Part shown: positions 26,594 through 35,295 of the stretch, one piece after another
Numbering within the stretch: the stretch's first letter is position 1
Layout: every line of letters starts with the position of its first letter
DNA from: JANPIX01 sp031425195
GTDB taxonomy: Bacteria > Pseudomonadota > Alphaproteobacteria > Rhodobacterales > Rhodobacteraceae
Assembly (NCBI GenBank): GCA_031425195.1
Contig: JANPIX010000002.1
Coordinates: forward strand, 43,385-107,384
Reading direction: 5' to 3'
Length of the DNA: 64,000 nt
The notes under the pieces: generated by a model
Told to the model about the DNA's origin: nothing
Databases searched by the model: none
The model's input: the letters and a program-made list of their open reading frames with translations, nothing else
Translations under genes and position numbers: made by a program

Positions 26594-27007
26594 TCAGTCA
26601 GGCTTTGGCTCGTCTGCCATGCGGTCGGCCTTCCGGCGCACAAGAACCGATCGAAGATCATGCATGGCCAGCAACAGGCGGTCGGTCACGGCATCAAGCT
26701 GATCGTTGGTGGCGCGGGTTTGCACCCACTGTGCCGTCAGATTGAGATGGTCAATGGCGCGGTTGATGTCATCGACATCGCGCAGGGCAAGGGTGTGAAC
26801 GCGCGCGGTCATCCAGTCGGCGATGGCAGTCTTGTCAGCCTCCGTCAGTGCCGCGTCGCCATGTGGCTTTATGCTGCCGTTGCGGATGTTGACGGTCGCG
26901 ATTTCGATCAGGTCCATCCGCCGGCCACGGTTTTCCGTGTCGACACGGAACACCACGGCCCCGTTGTCGCGCACCCGGAAAAAGTGGTCAGGCAGATCGC
27001 CCGGCAT
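26594..27007 (-). CDS. Hypothetical protein next to aspC
   Basis: A 137-residue soluble protein of unknown function. It begins MPGDLPDHFFRVRDNGAVVF and has a short N-terminal beta-rich part (FRVDTENRGRRMDLIEIATV) followed by a long helical region from about residue 55 (ALTEADKTAIADWMTARV and on to the charged C terminus ADRMADEPKPD). No signal peptide or metal motif. It lies 8 bases downstream of aspC on the same strand, so it is probably co-transcribed. No family was recognised. Confidence 0.65.
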   Translation of the reverse strand: MPGDLPDHFFRVRDNGAVVFRVDTENRGRRMDLIEIATVNIRNGSIKPHGDAALTEADKTAIADWMTARVHTLALRDVDDINRAIDHLNLTAQWVQTRATNDQLDAVTDRLLLAMHDLRSVLVRRKADRMADEPKPD

Positions 27008-27015
27008 AGCGGCCC

Positions 27016-28218
27016 CTATTCCAACCCGGCGCAGAAGGCCTGGATGCGGCTGCAGGCCTGTTCCAGCGCCGCGTCCGAGGTTGCATAGCTGACCCGAAAG
27101 TTGGGCGACAAACCAAAGGCCGCACCGAACACGACGGCCACGCCGGTTTCATCCAGCAACGCCGTCGCGAATGCCTCATCATCCTTGATGTGCGTGCCGC
27201 CCTTGCTTGTCTTGCCAATGCAGCCCGAGATGTCGGGATAGACATAGAACGCACCCTCGGGGCGCGGGCAACGGATGCCTTTTGCGTCATTCAGCATCGC
27301 CACCACCAGATCGCGCCGCCGTTCGAACAGCTTGCGGTTCGGGGCCAGAAAATCCTGCGGACCATTCAGCGCCTCCAGTGCCGCGTATTGCGATACCGAA
27401 CTCGGGTTCGAGGTGGATTGCGATTGAATGGTGCCCATCGCCTTGATGAGCGCGACCGGCCCCCCGGCATAGCCTATGCGCCACCCGGTCATCGCATAGG
27501 ATTTTGACACCCCATTGCATGTCAGGGTGCGGTCATAAAGCGCAGGCTCGATCTGGGCAGGGGTGGTGAATTCAAAGTCGTCAAACACAAGGTGTTCATA
27601 CATGTCGTCCGTCATCACCCAGACCTGCGGATGCCGCAGCAGCACATCGCACAGGGCGCGCAGTTCGGCACGCGTATAGCCCGCGCCCGTGGGGTTGCTG
27701 GGCGAATTGAAGATGAACCATTTGGTCTTTGGCGTGATCGCCGCCTCAAGCTGGGCCGGGGTGATCTTGAAATCGGTGTCAATTCCAGCCGCAACGAACA
27801 CGGGCGTGCCACCGGCAAGATAAACCATGTCGGGATAGCTTACCCAATAGGGCGCGGGGATGATCACCTCGTCCATCGGGTTCAGGGTCGCCATCAGCGC
27901 GTTGTACAGGATCTGCTTGCCGCCGGTGCCGACGGAAATCTGGGCGGGCGTATAGGTCAGCCCGTTTTCGCGCAGAAACTTGGCGCAGATCGCCTGTTTG
28001 AGTTCCGGTATGCCATCCACGGCGGTGTATTTCGTCTTGCCCGCATCAATCGCGCGTTTGGCTGCATCCTTGATGTTCTGCGGCGTGTCAAAGTCGGGTT
28101 CACCTGCGCCAAGGCCGATCACGTCGCGCCCTGCGGCCTTCAGTTCCGCCGCCTTGGTGGTGACGGCGATGGTGGGCGATGGTTTGACGCGGGAAAGGGT
28201 GTCGGACAGAAAAGCCAT
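27016..28218 (-). CDS. aspC: PLP-dependent aspartate aminotransferase, class I
   Basis: A 400-residue fold-type I aminotransferase interconverting aspartate and oxaloacetate (possibly also aromatic or prephenate substrates, as in subgroup Ib). VIGLGAGEPDFDTPQNIKDA at the N terminus and FNSPSNPTGAGYTRAEL (about residue 175) are characteristic. The PLP lysine lies in CNGVSKSYAMTGWRIGYAGG (about residue 240). FRVSYATSDAALEQA near the C terminus contains the substrate-carboxylate arginine. The ATG at 28218 is preferred to 28230 because it gives MAFLSDTLSRVKPSPT, the usual start. Confidence 0.94.
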   Translation of the reverse strand: MAFLSDTLSRVKPSPTIAVTTKAAELKAAGRDVIGLGAGEPDFDTPQNIKDAAKRAIDAGKTKYTAVDGIPELKQAICAKFLRENGLTYTPAQISVGTGGKQILYNALMATLNPMDEVIIPAPYWVSYPDMVYLAGGTPVFVAAGIDTDFKITPAQLEAAITPKTKWFIFNSPSNPTGAGYTRAELRALCDVLLRHPQVWVMTDDMYEHLVFDDFEFTTPAQIEPALYDRTLTCNGVSKSYAMTGWRIGYAGGPVALIKAMGTIQSQSTSNPSSVSQYAALEALNGPQDFLAPNRKLFERRRDLVVAMLNDAKGIRCPRPEGAFYVYPDISGCIGKTSKGGTHIKDDEAFATALLDETGVAVVFGAAFGLSPNFRVSYATSDAALEQACSRIQAFCAGLE

Positions 28219-28290
28219 CAGGTATACCACGGGTTAAGGGTTGCGGGGCCTGTCTAGGTCGTGACGCAGGTGTGGGCAAGGAAAATGGAT

Positions 28291-28566
28291 ATGACAGAAA
28301 CGAAGGACGCCCGGGTAAAGCGCATGGCGATGCGGTCGTGGCGGCGCGGGATGAAGGAAATGGACCTTGTCCTTGGCCCTTACGCCGACCTGCATCTGAC
28401 AACGATGGACGAGCCGACACTGGCCACCTACGACGCGCTGCTGAATGAAAATGACCAGGATCTGTTTCCGATGATCCTGGGCCAGGCTGCGCCGCCCGTC
28501 CAATATGCCGAACTGATCGCACATATTGCGTCATTTGCCCGGGCCAGGCTGACACCGCAGGATTGA
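28291..28566 (+). CDS. sdhE: FAD assembly factor SdhE
   Basis: A 91-residue five-helix protein that helps insert covalent FAD into the succinate dehydrogenase flavoprotein. The conserved surface motif reads RSWRRGMKEMDLVLG (the RGMxE region), and the downstream DEPTLATYDALLNENDQDLF is typical. The ATG at 28291 has AAGGA at 28278-28282 with an 8-base spacing; ATGs at 28285 and further upstream are alternatives. It is divergent from aspC across 72 bases. Confidence 0.92.
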   Translation: MTETKDARVKRMAMRSWRRGMKEMDLVLGPYADLHLTTMDEPTLATYDALLNENDQDLFPMILGQAAPPVQYAELIAHIASFARARLTPQD

Positions 28567-28580
28567 AAGGCCTTTCTGTC

Positions 28581-28597
28581 AAACTGGCCGACAGTTT
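28581..28597. promoter_or_regulatory. Inverted repeat upstream of the LdtR/MarR gene
   Basis: AAACTG-GCCGA-CAGTTT is a perfect 6-bp inverted repeat 62 bases before the regulator's ATG, in an otherwise A+T-richer gap. Its size suits a dimeric winged-helix repressor such as the MarR-type protein encoded just downstream. Autoregulation is inferred from position only. Confidence 0.4.
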
Positions 28598-28658
28598 ACC
28601 GAATGTTTTTGTTTTGTGCCGCTAATACCCCCCGACACGACTGGACCGGAGGCGGGGA

Positions 28659-29156
28659 ATGAACACGAATACGGCGATTCTGGACGCAACGCAGCGCACC
28701 TTCATGATGGGTTATCTTGAAAATCTGGCGCTGGTCGAACGGCTGCACCGGCTGCTTCTGGATGTGATCAAGGATGAATTCGAACGCCTGAACATTCTGG
28801 AGATCAACGCCGTTCAGGCGCTTTTGCTGTTCAACATCGGCGAGCATGAGGTGACTGCGGGCGAACTCAAGACGCGGGGTTATTATCAGGGATCGAACGT
28901 CAGTTATAATCTGAAAAAACTGGTCGATCTGGGTTACATGCATCATCAGCGGTCCGATATCGACCGTCGTTCGGTGCGGGTGCGGCTGACCGAAAAAGGG
29001 CGCAGGGTGCGCGGGCAACTGTCAGACCTGTTTGCCCGCCATGCCGAAGGACTTGAACGCCGTGGCCTGATCGGCGCGTCAGGGATGGAAGATATCAATC
29101 AGTCGCTAAAGCGGATGGAACGGTATTGGACGGAACAGATCCGCTATATCTACTGA
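28659..29156 (+). CDS. ldtR: LdtR/MarR-type winged-helix transcriptional regulator
   Basis: A 165-residue regulator. The winged helix-turn-helix spans about residues 45-120: ILEINAVQALLLFNIGEHEV, ELKTRGYYQGSNVSYNLKKL (recognition helix) and DRRSVRVRLTEKGRRVRGQL (wing). This resembles LdtR, the alphaproteobacterial MarR-type regulator linked in Liberibacter and relatives to L,D-transpeptidase genes, osmotic stress and motility. No L,D-transpeptidase gene is adjacent here. A GGAGGCGG ribosome site precedes the ATG, and an inverted repeat lies upstream. Confidence 0.82.
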   Translation: MNTNTAILDATQRTFMMGYLENLALVERLHRLLLDVIKDEFERLNILEINAVQALLLFNIGEHEVTAGELKTRGYYQGSNVSYNLKKLVDLGYMHHQRSDIDRRSVRVRLTEKGRRVRGQLSDLFARHAEGLERRGLIGASGMEDINQSLKRMERYWTEQIRYIY

Positions 29157-29157
29157 C

Positions 29158-31218
29158 CTACCGTCGCCACAGCCACGCCTGGCCCGCAAGCGCGCCCTGT
29201 GCCTTGGCCAGCAGGCGGTTGCCCAGACTGCGGCGCGGGATGGTTCCCGTTGACAGCCGTTCAACCACCACTTCGACGGGGCATGGTCGGCCTGTCACCG
29301 GATCGCGGTAGCGGGGCACAGCGACAAGAGCCGCGTGGATCAGCGCGGCAATATCCCGTGGCGGAAGGGGGGTGCCGTCCATCTGCGTCTTCCGGCGCGG
29401 CGGAACAGGCCCCAGATCGCGGGTCAGCCCCCAGCCCGCGTAAAATGGCACGCCCAGACAGGTGACGGTTTTGCCCCGTATCAACGCCTCGAATCCCAGA
29501 CCAGAGGTCAGGGTCCAGATTTCATCGACCGCGCCCATCAGTGCCAAAGGATCGGCGTGCCTGGCCGCGACAGCGTTTACCGCGTCAAGATCGGCGTCGC
29601 CGACATGGCCCTGACGCAGGCCCGCCTCGACGTCGGGATGCGGTTTCCAGATCAGCACCGCGTCAGGCAAGGCGGCGCGGGCAGCCTGTAGAAGGCCAAG
29701 GTTGGTCTTGACCGGGCCTGTGGCACCCAGCGTCAGGCCCGCGTCATCCTGAACCTGACCCACAACCAGAACCCTGTGCCCGGCGGGCAGATCGGGCATA
29801 TCGCCGCGCAGATTGTATTTCGTGACCCCTGCCGCGATCAGCTTTTCCTGCAACAAAAGCGCGCGGTCGCGCGCCCACGCGGTCAGGGGCCTTCGGATCA
29901 TGGTTTCGATGGCGCTGGGGGCCGACGGATCAAAATACAGACCTTCGTCATCGACGATCAACCCGACGGCCGCCACGAGATCGGCGCCAAGGCCGCGCGA
30001 CCGCAGAAAACCATCCTCGATCCGGCGAAGCGGTATTCCGTCGTGATCGGGCACGTCGCTGGTGCCCCAGACCAGAAGGCTACGGCCCGTCGCCCGCGCC
30101 CGCGCCACTGCCCGCACGCCGGTCGGCTCGAACCGGACGGGTGTTTCGCCGCCAAAGAAGGCCTGCACCCAGGGCCGCTTCCACGTGCGCATGCCGAAAC
30201 CGACATGGCCCGGCGCATCCATGCGAAAGGCGCGCAAATCTGCCTCCAGTTGGTCAACCACCTGCTCAAAGCTGCACAGACGGTCGCGGCATGGATCATA
30301 CCAGGTGGGCGCAAGGATCATCGCGGCGGCAAACATCTGGGTTGCCGTCAAAGTACGGGTGCGCCGCGAAACAGGCTGGCGGTCGTCGGACAGGCCCCAG
30401 CCTGCATAGAAGGGCTGGCCAAAGACCTGCGGCCGGTGACCCGCCAGAATGGCCTCGAACCCCAGTTGGGACGAAACCGTGTAAACGGCAGATGCCGCAG
30501 CCAAAAGACTGTGGGGCGACACGGGTTGGGTCAAAAGCTCAACACCCGGCGGAAGTTCGGCCGGTGTGAAATGTCCCGGCCGCAGACCAGCCTGCGTTTC
30601 CGGATGGGATTTTATGACGATGCGCGCCGTCGGGTGATCGGCTCTTGCCGCCAGCAACATGGCCCGAAAGGTTTCAGCGGTTGCTCCGCCGTGCCGGATC
30701 GAGGCGTCGTCGCGCGTCTGATCGACAACCAGCACAAAACCCGGCTCGGGGCAGGGAAGGGTGGGCTGATGCGTGTTGTATTTGGACAGGTGCAAAGCAC
30801 TGATGCGGGCCATCCCCCGCATCGCACGTTCCAGAAGTGCGGGGTCATCAAGGGGGGCTGTCTGCAGGATATGCTCGATCAGCGACGGGTGGCTGCTGTC
30901 AAAATGCACGCCGACCGGATCAATCAACAAACCCAAGGGCGCGTCGCCCGCACGACCCGGCCGGACCGACCGCAGAAAGGCGTCCTCTACCCGGATCAGG
31001 GGCACACCACGCCGCCGCGCAAGGGCTGCACCGCGCCATGCTGTCGGGCTTTGGCCCCAGACAACCACAGCATCGGTTGCACCGGGCAAACCCAAATGAA
31101 CCGTATGACCTGCAAGAGCAAGGATGCGCCTGACTTGCGATTGGCGGAAGAACCCCGCATTGAACGCAAAAAGCCGGTTGGGCACGGGGGCCCCGACGAC
31201 GTCATACCCCCGGTTCAT
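29158..31218 (-). CDS. kpsC: Capsule polysaccharide beta-Kdo transferase KpsC
   Basis: A 686-residue cytoplasmic protein with two related glycosyltransferase halves, as in KpsC, which builds the poly-Kdo linker on the lipid anchor of group 2 capsules. The duplication is visible: VGVHFDSSHPSLIEHIL and YAGWGLSDDRQPVSRRTRTL in the first half, and EGLYFDPSAPSAIETMI and YAGWGLTRDLGPVPPRRKTQ in the second. IKSHPETQAGLRPGHF and WKPHPDVEAGLRQGHV are also paired. The ATG at 31218 (MNRGYDVVGAPVPNRLFAFN) sits 8 bases after the exporter gene; an upstream in-frame start would overlap that gene. Confidence 0.93.
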   Translation of the reverse strand: MNRGYDVVGAPVPNRLFAFNAGFFRQSQVRRILALAGHTVHLGLPGATDAVVVWGQSPTAWRGAALARRRGVPLIRVEDAFLRSVRPGRAGDAPLGLLIDPVGVHFDSSHPSLIEHILQTAPLDDPALLERAMRGMARISALHLSKYNTHQPTLPCPEPGFVLVVDQTRDDASIRHGGATAETFRAMLLAARADHPTARIVIKSHPETQAGLRPGHFTPAELPPGVELLTQPVSPHSLLAAASAVYTVSSQLGFEAILAGHRPQVFGQPFYAGWGLSDDRQPVSRRTRTLTATQMFAAAMILAPTWYDPCRDRLCSFEQVVDQLEADLRAFRMDAPGHVGFGMRTWKRPWVQAFFGGETPVRFEPTGVRAVARARATGRSLLVWGTSDVPDHDGIPLRRIEDGFLRSRGLGADLVAAVGLIVDDEGLYFDPSAPSAIETMIRRPLTAWARDRALLLQEKLIAAGVTKYNLRGDMPDLPAGHRVLVVGQVQDDAGLTLGATGPVKTNLGLLQAARAALPDAVLIWKPHPDVEAGLRQGHVGDADLDAVNAVAARHADPLALMGAVDEIWTLTSGLGFEALIRGKTVTCLGVPFYAGWGLTRDLGPVPPRRKTQMDGTPLPPRDIAALIHAALVAVPRYRDPVTGRPCPVEVVVERLSTGTIPRRSLGNRLLAKAQGALAGQAWLWRR

Positions 31219-31226
31219 GCCCGCGC

Positions 31227-32366
31227 CTAGTTGCCCGAGGCCGCGTCTACAATGGCGTTGGCAGAATTCGCCGCGCCCGTGATCGCGTTGATCGTCTTTT
31301 GCCACTGCACGAACGGTGCTTCGGTCACATAGACGGTGTCGCCATCGCGGATCAGGAAATCCCGTGCCTCGAAGATACCGACGGGCGAGGTCAGATCCAG
31401 AATATAGACGATCCGCTGTTCGCCAACCAGATCAGGCCGGTTCAGCACCTGCTGTGCAACCTTTTCTGACTCATTGCGGAACACGAAGATGCCTTTCGGG
31501 TCAGCCAAATTGCTTGACAAGCCACCCACCTGTGCCAGTGCCTCGACGGCGGACAGGCTTTGGGTTTCGAACTGCACCATGCTTTGCGCGCCCGTGGCAC
31601 CCAGTGCTGTATAGGCGCGGCGGTCGCGTTCCACGATGATCTGGTCGCCACTGCGCAGCGCGATGTCGAGACCCGGTTCATCATAAAGGTCCTGCAACCA
31701 GATCTGCCCCGTGCGCCCGCCGCGCGTGACGCGGACAATGGCGGATGACGGTTCGATGGCCACACCACCCGCCCGCGCGAGCATTGACCCGAGCGTCCGG
31801 GTCGGCCGTTCAATGTTGAATACACCCTGCCCACCAACGGCCCCGGCGACAGTCACAGTCGACCCGTCACCGGCGGCGCGGGTCACGGTCACCTGCGGAT
31901 CGGGGGTTTGTGTTTCCAGTTTGCGGGTGATCGCCTGACGCAAGCCTTCGGGCGTCTGACCCGAAGCCTTGATCCGTCCGGCATAGGGAATGAAGATATA
32001 GCCCTGCCCATCGACCACAACGCGGTCAAGCGCGGAAACCCGTTGGCCTGCGTTCCCCAAAAGCGGGTCGTCGCGCACGTTTTCATAAATCGTCATGGCC
32101 AGTACATCGCCGGGCGCAATGATGTCGGACCCCATGAGGCCTGCATTGCGGAAATCGGAGTTGAAGCCATAAGTCACCGCGCCGGACGCCAGTTTGGTAA
32201 CACGGCTGTCGACGGTCACGACAAAGGCGTTGCCCTCTTCCAGTACCGAGCCTGAAAAGATTTCAGACTTGTTCGGGCCGGAACGCGGCAGGCCGCAGGC
32301 TGCGAGCGAAACGCTCAGGCCGGTCAGCAGAATGAAACGGGCAGCAAGGGACGTTGTTGGGCGCAC
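31227..32366 (-). CDS. Polysaccharide export lipoprotein (Wza/KpsD family)
   Basis: A 379-residue outer-membrane or periplasmic export protein. The signal peptide ends in a lipobox (SVSLAACGLP), so it is a lipoprotein with Cys at about residue 24. The Poly_export domain covers about residues 80-170 (IIAPGDVLAMTIYENVRD, YIFIPYAGRIKASGQTPEGL) and is followed by SLBB-like repeats (TVTVAGAVGGQGVFNIERPT; DGDTVYVTEAPFVQW). The start is GTG at 32366 preceded by AGAGGA. It lies between kpsS and kpsC on the same strand, so it is probably the exit channel for their product. Confidence 0.9.
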   Translation of the reverse strand: MRPTTSLAARFILLTGLSVSLAACGLPRSGPNKSEIFSGSVLEEGNAFVVTVDSRVTKLASGAVTYGFNSDFRNAGLMGSDIIAPGDVLAMTIYENVRDDPLLGNAGQRVSALDRVVVDGQGYIFIPYAGRIKASGQTPEGLRQAITRKLETQTPDPQVTVTRAAGDGSTVTVAGAVGGQGVFNIERPTRTLGSMLARAGGVAIEPSSAIVRVTRGGRTGQIWLQDLYDEPGLDIALRSGDQIIVERDRRAYTALGATGAQSMVQFETQSLSAVEALAQVGGLSSNLADPKGIFVFRNESEKVAQQVLNRPDLVGEQRIVYILDLTSPVGIFEARDFLIRDGDTVYVTEAPFVQWQKTINAITGAANSANAIVDAASGN

Positions 32367-32445
32367 TGCGCGGTTCCTCTTGACGGGAAAACCATGTTAT
32401 CGCGGCAGCCTACCGAAGCGTGCCGGAAAACTCCAGTGCCACAGG

Positions 32446-33741
32446 CTAGGGGTCGCTGACAAGCCGCAACTGTTGCTGACCTGCCTCTTTCTGCTGAAAG
32501 GTGACGGCATAGGGATCGCGCACGGCAAGCATCCGATCCACCACGCGGCGAAGCAGCGCCTGGCGGCTTTGCGCGGCATAAAATCCACCCGGTATCTGAC
32601 TGGTTTCCAGAAGAAACCGGCGAAAGTCACGGTAGGCGGCACTGTCGGGCCGTTCCGGATGGGAAAAGAAATCGGCCAGCGGCTGATCCGACACAAGGCC
32701 CGGCTTTGCATAGACCGCCGTGCCGAAGATGCGCAGCGGTAGGCCGCGCCACAGGACCTGTTGACCGGCCGTCGAATTGACCGTCACTGCAGATTGGGCA
32801 GAGTCGAGCAGCCGCGCCAGTTTCCCGCCCCGCACGTAATGAACACGGTCTGACAGACCCGCCGCGCGCGCAAGTCGCCTGATTTCTGATGCAAGGGGCA
32901 GGCGGCCATCTTCCAAAGGGTGCGCCTTGAATACCAGATGATGATGGTGGGGCGCACCTTTCGCGAATCCGTCGATCACCAGTTCTACAAAATCGGTCAT
33001 GCGCGAAAAGGGCGAATGGTCCCGGAAACTTGCGTCGTGTTCCAGTTGCAAAAGCGCCAGATGATAGGGAACACCACTTCTCCGAATGCGCGCCGTTGCA
33101 ACAAGGCGGTCGATTCGGTGAAAAGGCAGCAGCAAAAGGCGACGTAGATGCAGGCGAAACTCTTGCCCCGCCGTCAGGGCCCGGTGCGGGCGAAACGCCG
33201 GAAAGCGGTGCCGGCCAAGCAGGACAAACCCATGATAAACCGCCCCCCAGAACATGTGCTGGCGCAAATCGCCCCAGGTGGCCGGGGGCTGGGGGTGATC
33301 AAGTCCGCCTGCCGAAACCAGCCTCCGGATCGCGGCAAGGTCAATCTGCATCAGGCGGGAATTGCCGTTGGCCCCATCCCGTTCGTAGGTCACCCAATAA
33401 GGCCGCAGATAGCCTTCTTCGAACACGTGGATGGTCAGCCCAAGCCGCCGTGCCGCGACAACCGCCGCAGCGTGCACAGGCCGCGTATCGCCATAAAGCA
33501 CGAGGTCGGTGATCTGGTGGCGCGTCAGCAGGTTGGCGATTTCGTCAGGCCAGGCATCGGCGCTCGCATGGCTGGAAAGGAAATAGGCGGCGTCAGGCCA
33601 GAACGCCTGATCGCCGCGGTTGAACCCAACCCGCCACACTGTTGCACCGGCCTGGCGCAACAAACCCGCGAGCTGGCCAAAAAACGGGCCGTGGGGACCT
33701 TGCAGAAACAAAAAGCGGCGAGCGGTAGCGGCACGGGTCAT
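32446..33741 (-). CDS. kpsS: Capsule polysaccharide beta-Kdo transferase KpsS
   Basis: A 431-residue protein of the capsule polysaccharide biosynthesis family that adds the first Kdo to phosphatidylglycerol. It begins with RRFLFLQGPHGPFFGQLAGL and contains VFEEGYLRPYWVTYERDGAN (about residue 130), HLVFKAHPLEDGRLPL (about 275) and TVNSTAGQQVLWRGLPLRIF (about 340), all typical KpsS blocks. The ATG at 33741 is used; a GTG at 33747 is possible. It is the first gene of a three-gene capsule cluster. ABC export genes kpsMTE are not in the window. Confidence 0.92.
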   Translation of the reverse strand: MTRAATARRFLFLQGPHGPFFGQLAGLLRQAGATVWRVGFNRGDQAFWPDAAYFLSSHASADAWPDEIANLLTRHQITDLVLYGDTRPVHAAAVVAARRLGLTIHVFEEGYLRPYWVTYERDGANGNSRLMQIDLAAIRRLVSAGGLDHPQPPATWGDLRQHMFWGAVYHGFVLLGRHRFPAFRPHRALTAGQEFRLHLRRLLLLPFHRIDRLVATARIRRSGVPYHLALLQLEHDASFRDHSPFSRMTDFVELVIDGFAKGAPHHHHLVFKAHPLEDGRLPLASEIRRLARAAGLSDRVHYVRGGKLARLLDSAQSAVTVNSTAGQQVLWRGLPLRIFGTAVYAKPGLVSDQPLADFFSHPERPDSAAYRDFRRFLLETSQIPGGFYAAQSRQALLRRVVDRMLAVRDPYAVTFQQKEAGQQQLRLVSDP

Positions 33742-33847
33742 GGTCACAATCGCGATGAGAACGTCAGATATAGCGCCAAGCTGCGGCGCTTGTCTTGTGT
33801 GTTGGCTGGGGGCGGATTAGGTTTTGGCGAACGTTTGGGGGCAGGGC

Positions 33848-34450
33848 ATGTTTACGGGTATCGTAACCGATATGGGCGAAGTGATGGCGCTGACGCAGCA
33901 GGGCGACCTGCGCGCGCGAATCGGCACGGGCTATGACACGTCACGCATCGATATCGGGGCGTCGATATCCTGCGATGGGGTCTGTCTGACCGTGGTCGAT
34001 CTTGGGAACCAGCCGCGCAACTGGTTTGATGTGCAAATCTCGGCGGAAACAGTGTCAAAGACGAACATCGGCCATAACGGGTGGCACATCGGGCGGCGGG
34101 TCAATCTGGAACGTGCGCTCAGGGTGGGCGATGAACTGGGGGGGCACATCGTCTCGGGCCACGTTGACGGGGTCGCCGACGTTGTTGCCGTCACGCCAGA
34201 GGGGGGGTCGGTGCGTGTCACGTTCCGCGCGCCGACAGACCTCGCCCGGTTCATTGCGCCAAAGGGATCCGTGTCACTGAACGGGACTTCCCTGACGGTG
34301 AACGAGGTGAATGGTGCCGATTTCGGCGTCAACTTCATACCGCACACGCAGTCTGTCACGACATGGGGCACCGTCGCCGTCGGGGACCGCGTCAATCTGG
34401 AAGTGGACACGATGGCACGCTATGTCGCGCGCTTGCGGGATTGGGAATGA
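33848..34450 (+). CDS. ribE: Riboflavin synthase, alpha subunit
   Basis: A 200-residue enzyme that dismutates two 6,7-dimethyl-8-ribityllumazines to riboflavin. It begins MFTGIVTDMGEV and has the expected two lumazine-binding repeats: IDIGASISCDGVCLTVVDLG with GGHIVSGHVDGVADVV in the first, and APKGSVSLNGTSLTVNEVNG with NFIPHTQSVTTWGTV in the second. The ATG at 33848 follows GGGGGCAGGGC. No FMN riboswitch is seen in the 106 bases upstream. The stop overlaps the next gene. Confidence 0.95.
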   Translation: MFTGIVTDMGEVMALTQQGDLRARIGTGYDTSRIDIGASISCDGVCLTVVDLGNQPRNWFDVQISAETVSKTNIGHNGWHIGRRVNLERALRVGDELGGHIVSGHVDGVADVVAVTPEGGSVRVTFRAPTDLARFIAPKGSVSLNGTSLTVNEVNGADFGVNFIPHTQSVTTWGTVAVGDRVNLEVDTMARYVARLRDWE

Positions 34451-35013
34451 TGACCGGCGCGGGCCACAATCGCGGCCCTTCGATGGATGACGGGGCCAGT
34501 TGGCGCCGGTTCTGCTGGACCAAGGCGCGGGCCGATCTTCTGCCGATCCTGCCGATCGAGGTTGTGCGGGGCCGCGTTCGTCGCGCGCGGGAACTTGGTC
34601 TTGATTACAAAACCTACGCCGGGGTCAGGGCAACCACTGGGCATGATGTCGTGGCTTTCCTGTTTTCCAGCAACGCTTTGCGCCTGCCGGCCCCGGCCCT
34701 TTCGGCGGACCGATGCGCAAAACTGTCATCGATGCAGTTGGTTGACCGCATCGGTCTGGCGCAGGCCCCGATGAGGGTGCCGCAACTGATTGCCGCGACG
34801 GGGCCGCTGATCGACAACGCGCATGCCGCACCCGGATTGCTGGGAAGTTTTGCCGACATTCGCGCCCGCCTGAAAGACGCCTTGGGCCGCCGTGCGGCAG
34901 ACACCGTCATTCTGGTGGGTGCCCACCCTCTCGAGGCGGAATGGTGCAGCATCGGGCGACTCGCCGCCTTTGTCCCCGCCGACCAATTCTTTGCAACCCC
35001 TGCGTGCGGCTAG
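34447..35013 (+). CDS. Hypothetical protein overlapping ribE
   Basis: A 188-residue soluble protein of unknown function. It begins MMTGAGHNRGPSMDDGASW and continues RRFCWTKARADLLPILPIEV, a W-x-x-F-x-W-type opening. The middle shows GLDYKTYAGVRATTGHDVVA and VAFLFSSNALRLP, and the C-terminal half has ADTVILVGAHPLEAEWCSIG. No catalytic motif is obvious. Its ATG overlaps the ribE stop (ATGATGA), so translation is probably coupled and the gene belongs to the ribE transcript. Similar proteins beginning GHNRGP occur in Rhodobacterales by recollection. Confidence 0.65.
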   Translation: MMTGAGHNRGPSMDDGASWRRFCWTKARADLLPILPIEVVRGRVRRARELGLDYKTYAGVRATTGHDVVAFLFSSNALRLPAPALSADRCAKLSSMQLVDRIGLAQAPMRVPQLIAATGPLIDNAHAAPGLLGSFADIRARLKDALGRRAADTVILVGAHPLEAEWCSIGRLAAFVPADQFFATPACG

Positions 35014-35225
35014 TCGGGGCGATAGTGCCGCAAGACGAACAGTCGTATGGCCGACGCAAGACCAATGTCCCCATCCCGCCCCGCATCAATCTCGGCCGCC
35101 AGCACATTGACCGGCTGCCCCCGCGCCGCAGCAATATCCCGGAACGCCTGCCAGAACTCGGTTTCCAGAGAAACGCTGGTCCGGTGGCCGTTCAGGGTAA
35201 GGGAGTGCTTGGCAGGGCGGGGCAT
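35010..35225 (-). CDS. Ribbon-helix-helix domain protein
   Basis: A 71-residue protein with an RHH_4-type fold: KHSLTLNGHRTSVSLETEFW is the ribbon strand leading into helix 1, and AFRDIAAARGQPVNVLAAEI and DGDIGLASAIRLFVLRHYRP are helices 1-2 and the C terminus. Such proteins are small DNA-binding or arylsulfotransferase-associated factors. It is the third gene of the fumC-DUF4169-RHH run, an arrangement common in Rhodobacterales. Its 3' end overlaps the convergent hypothetical gene by 4 bases. Confidence 0.85.
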   Translation of the reverse strand: MPRPAKHSLTLNGHRTSVSLETEFWQAFRDIAAARGQPVNVLAAEIDAGRDGDIGLASAIRLFVLRHYRPD

Positions 35226-35295
35226 TGGGAAACAGGGACGGAAAAACTTGGGTTGTGCAACCCTCTATTGTGCAAAAACGGCACCGCCAGCATCA

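Noticed and set aside
33748..33847. FMN riboswitch before ribE
   Set aside because: None of the conserved RFN-element blocks is present and the gap is only about 100 bases.
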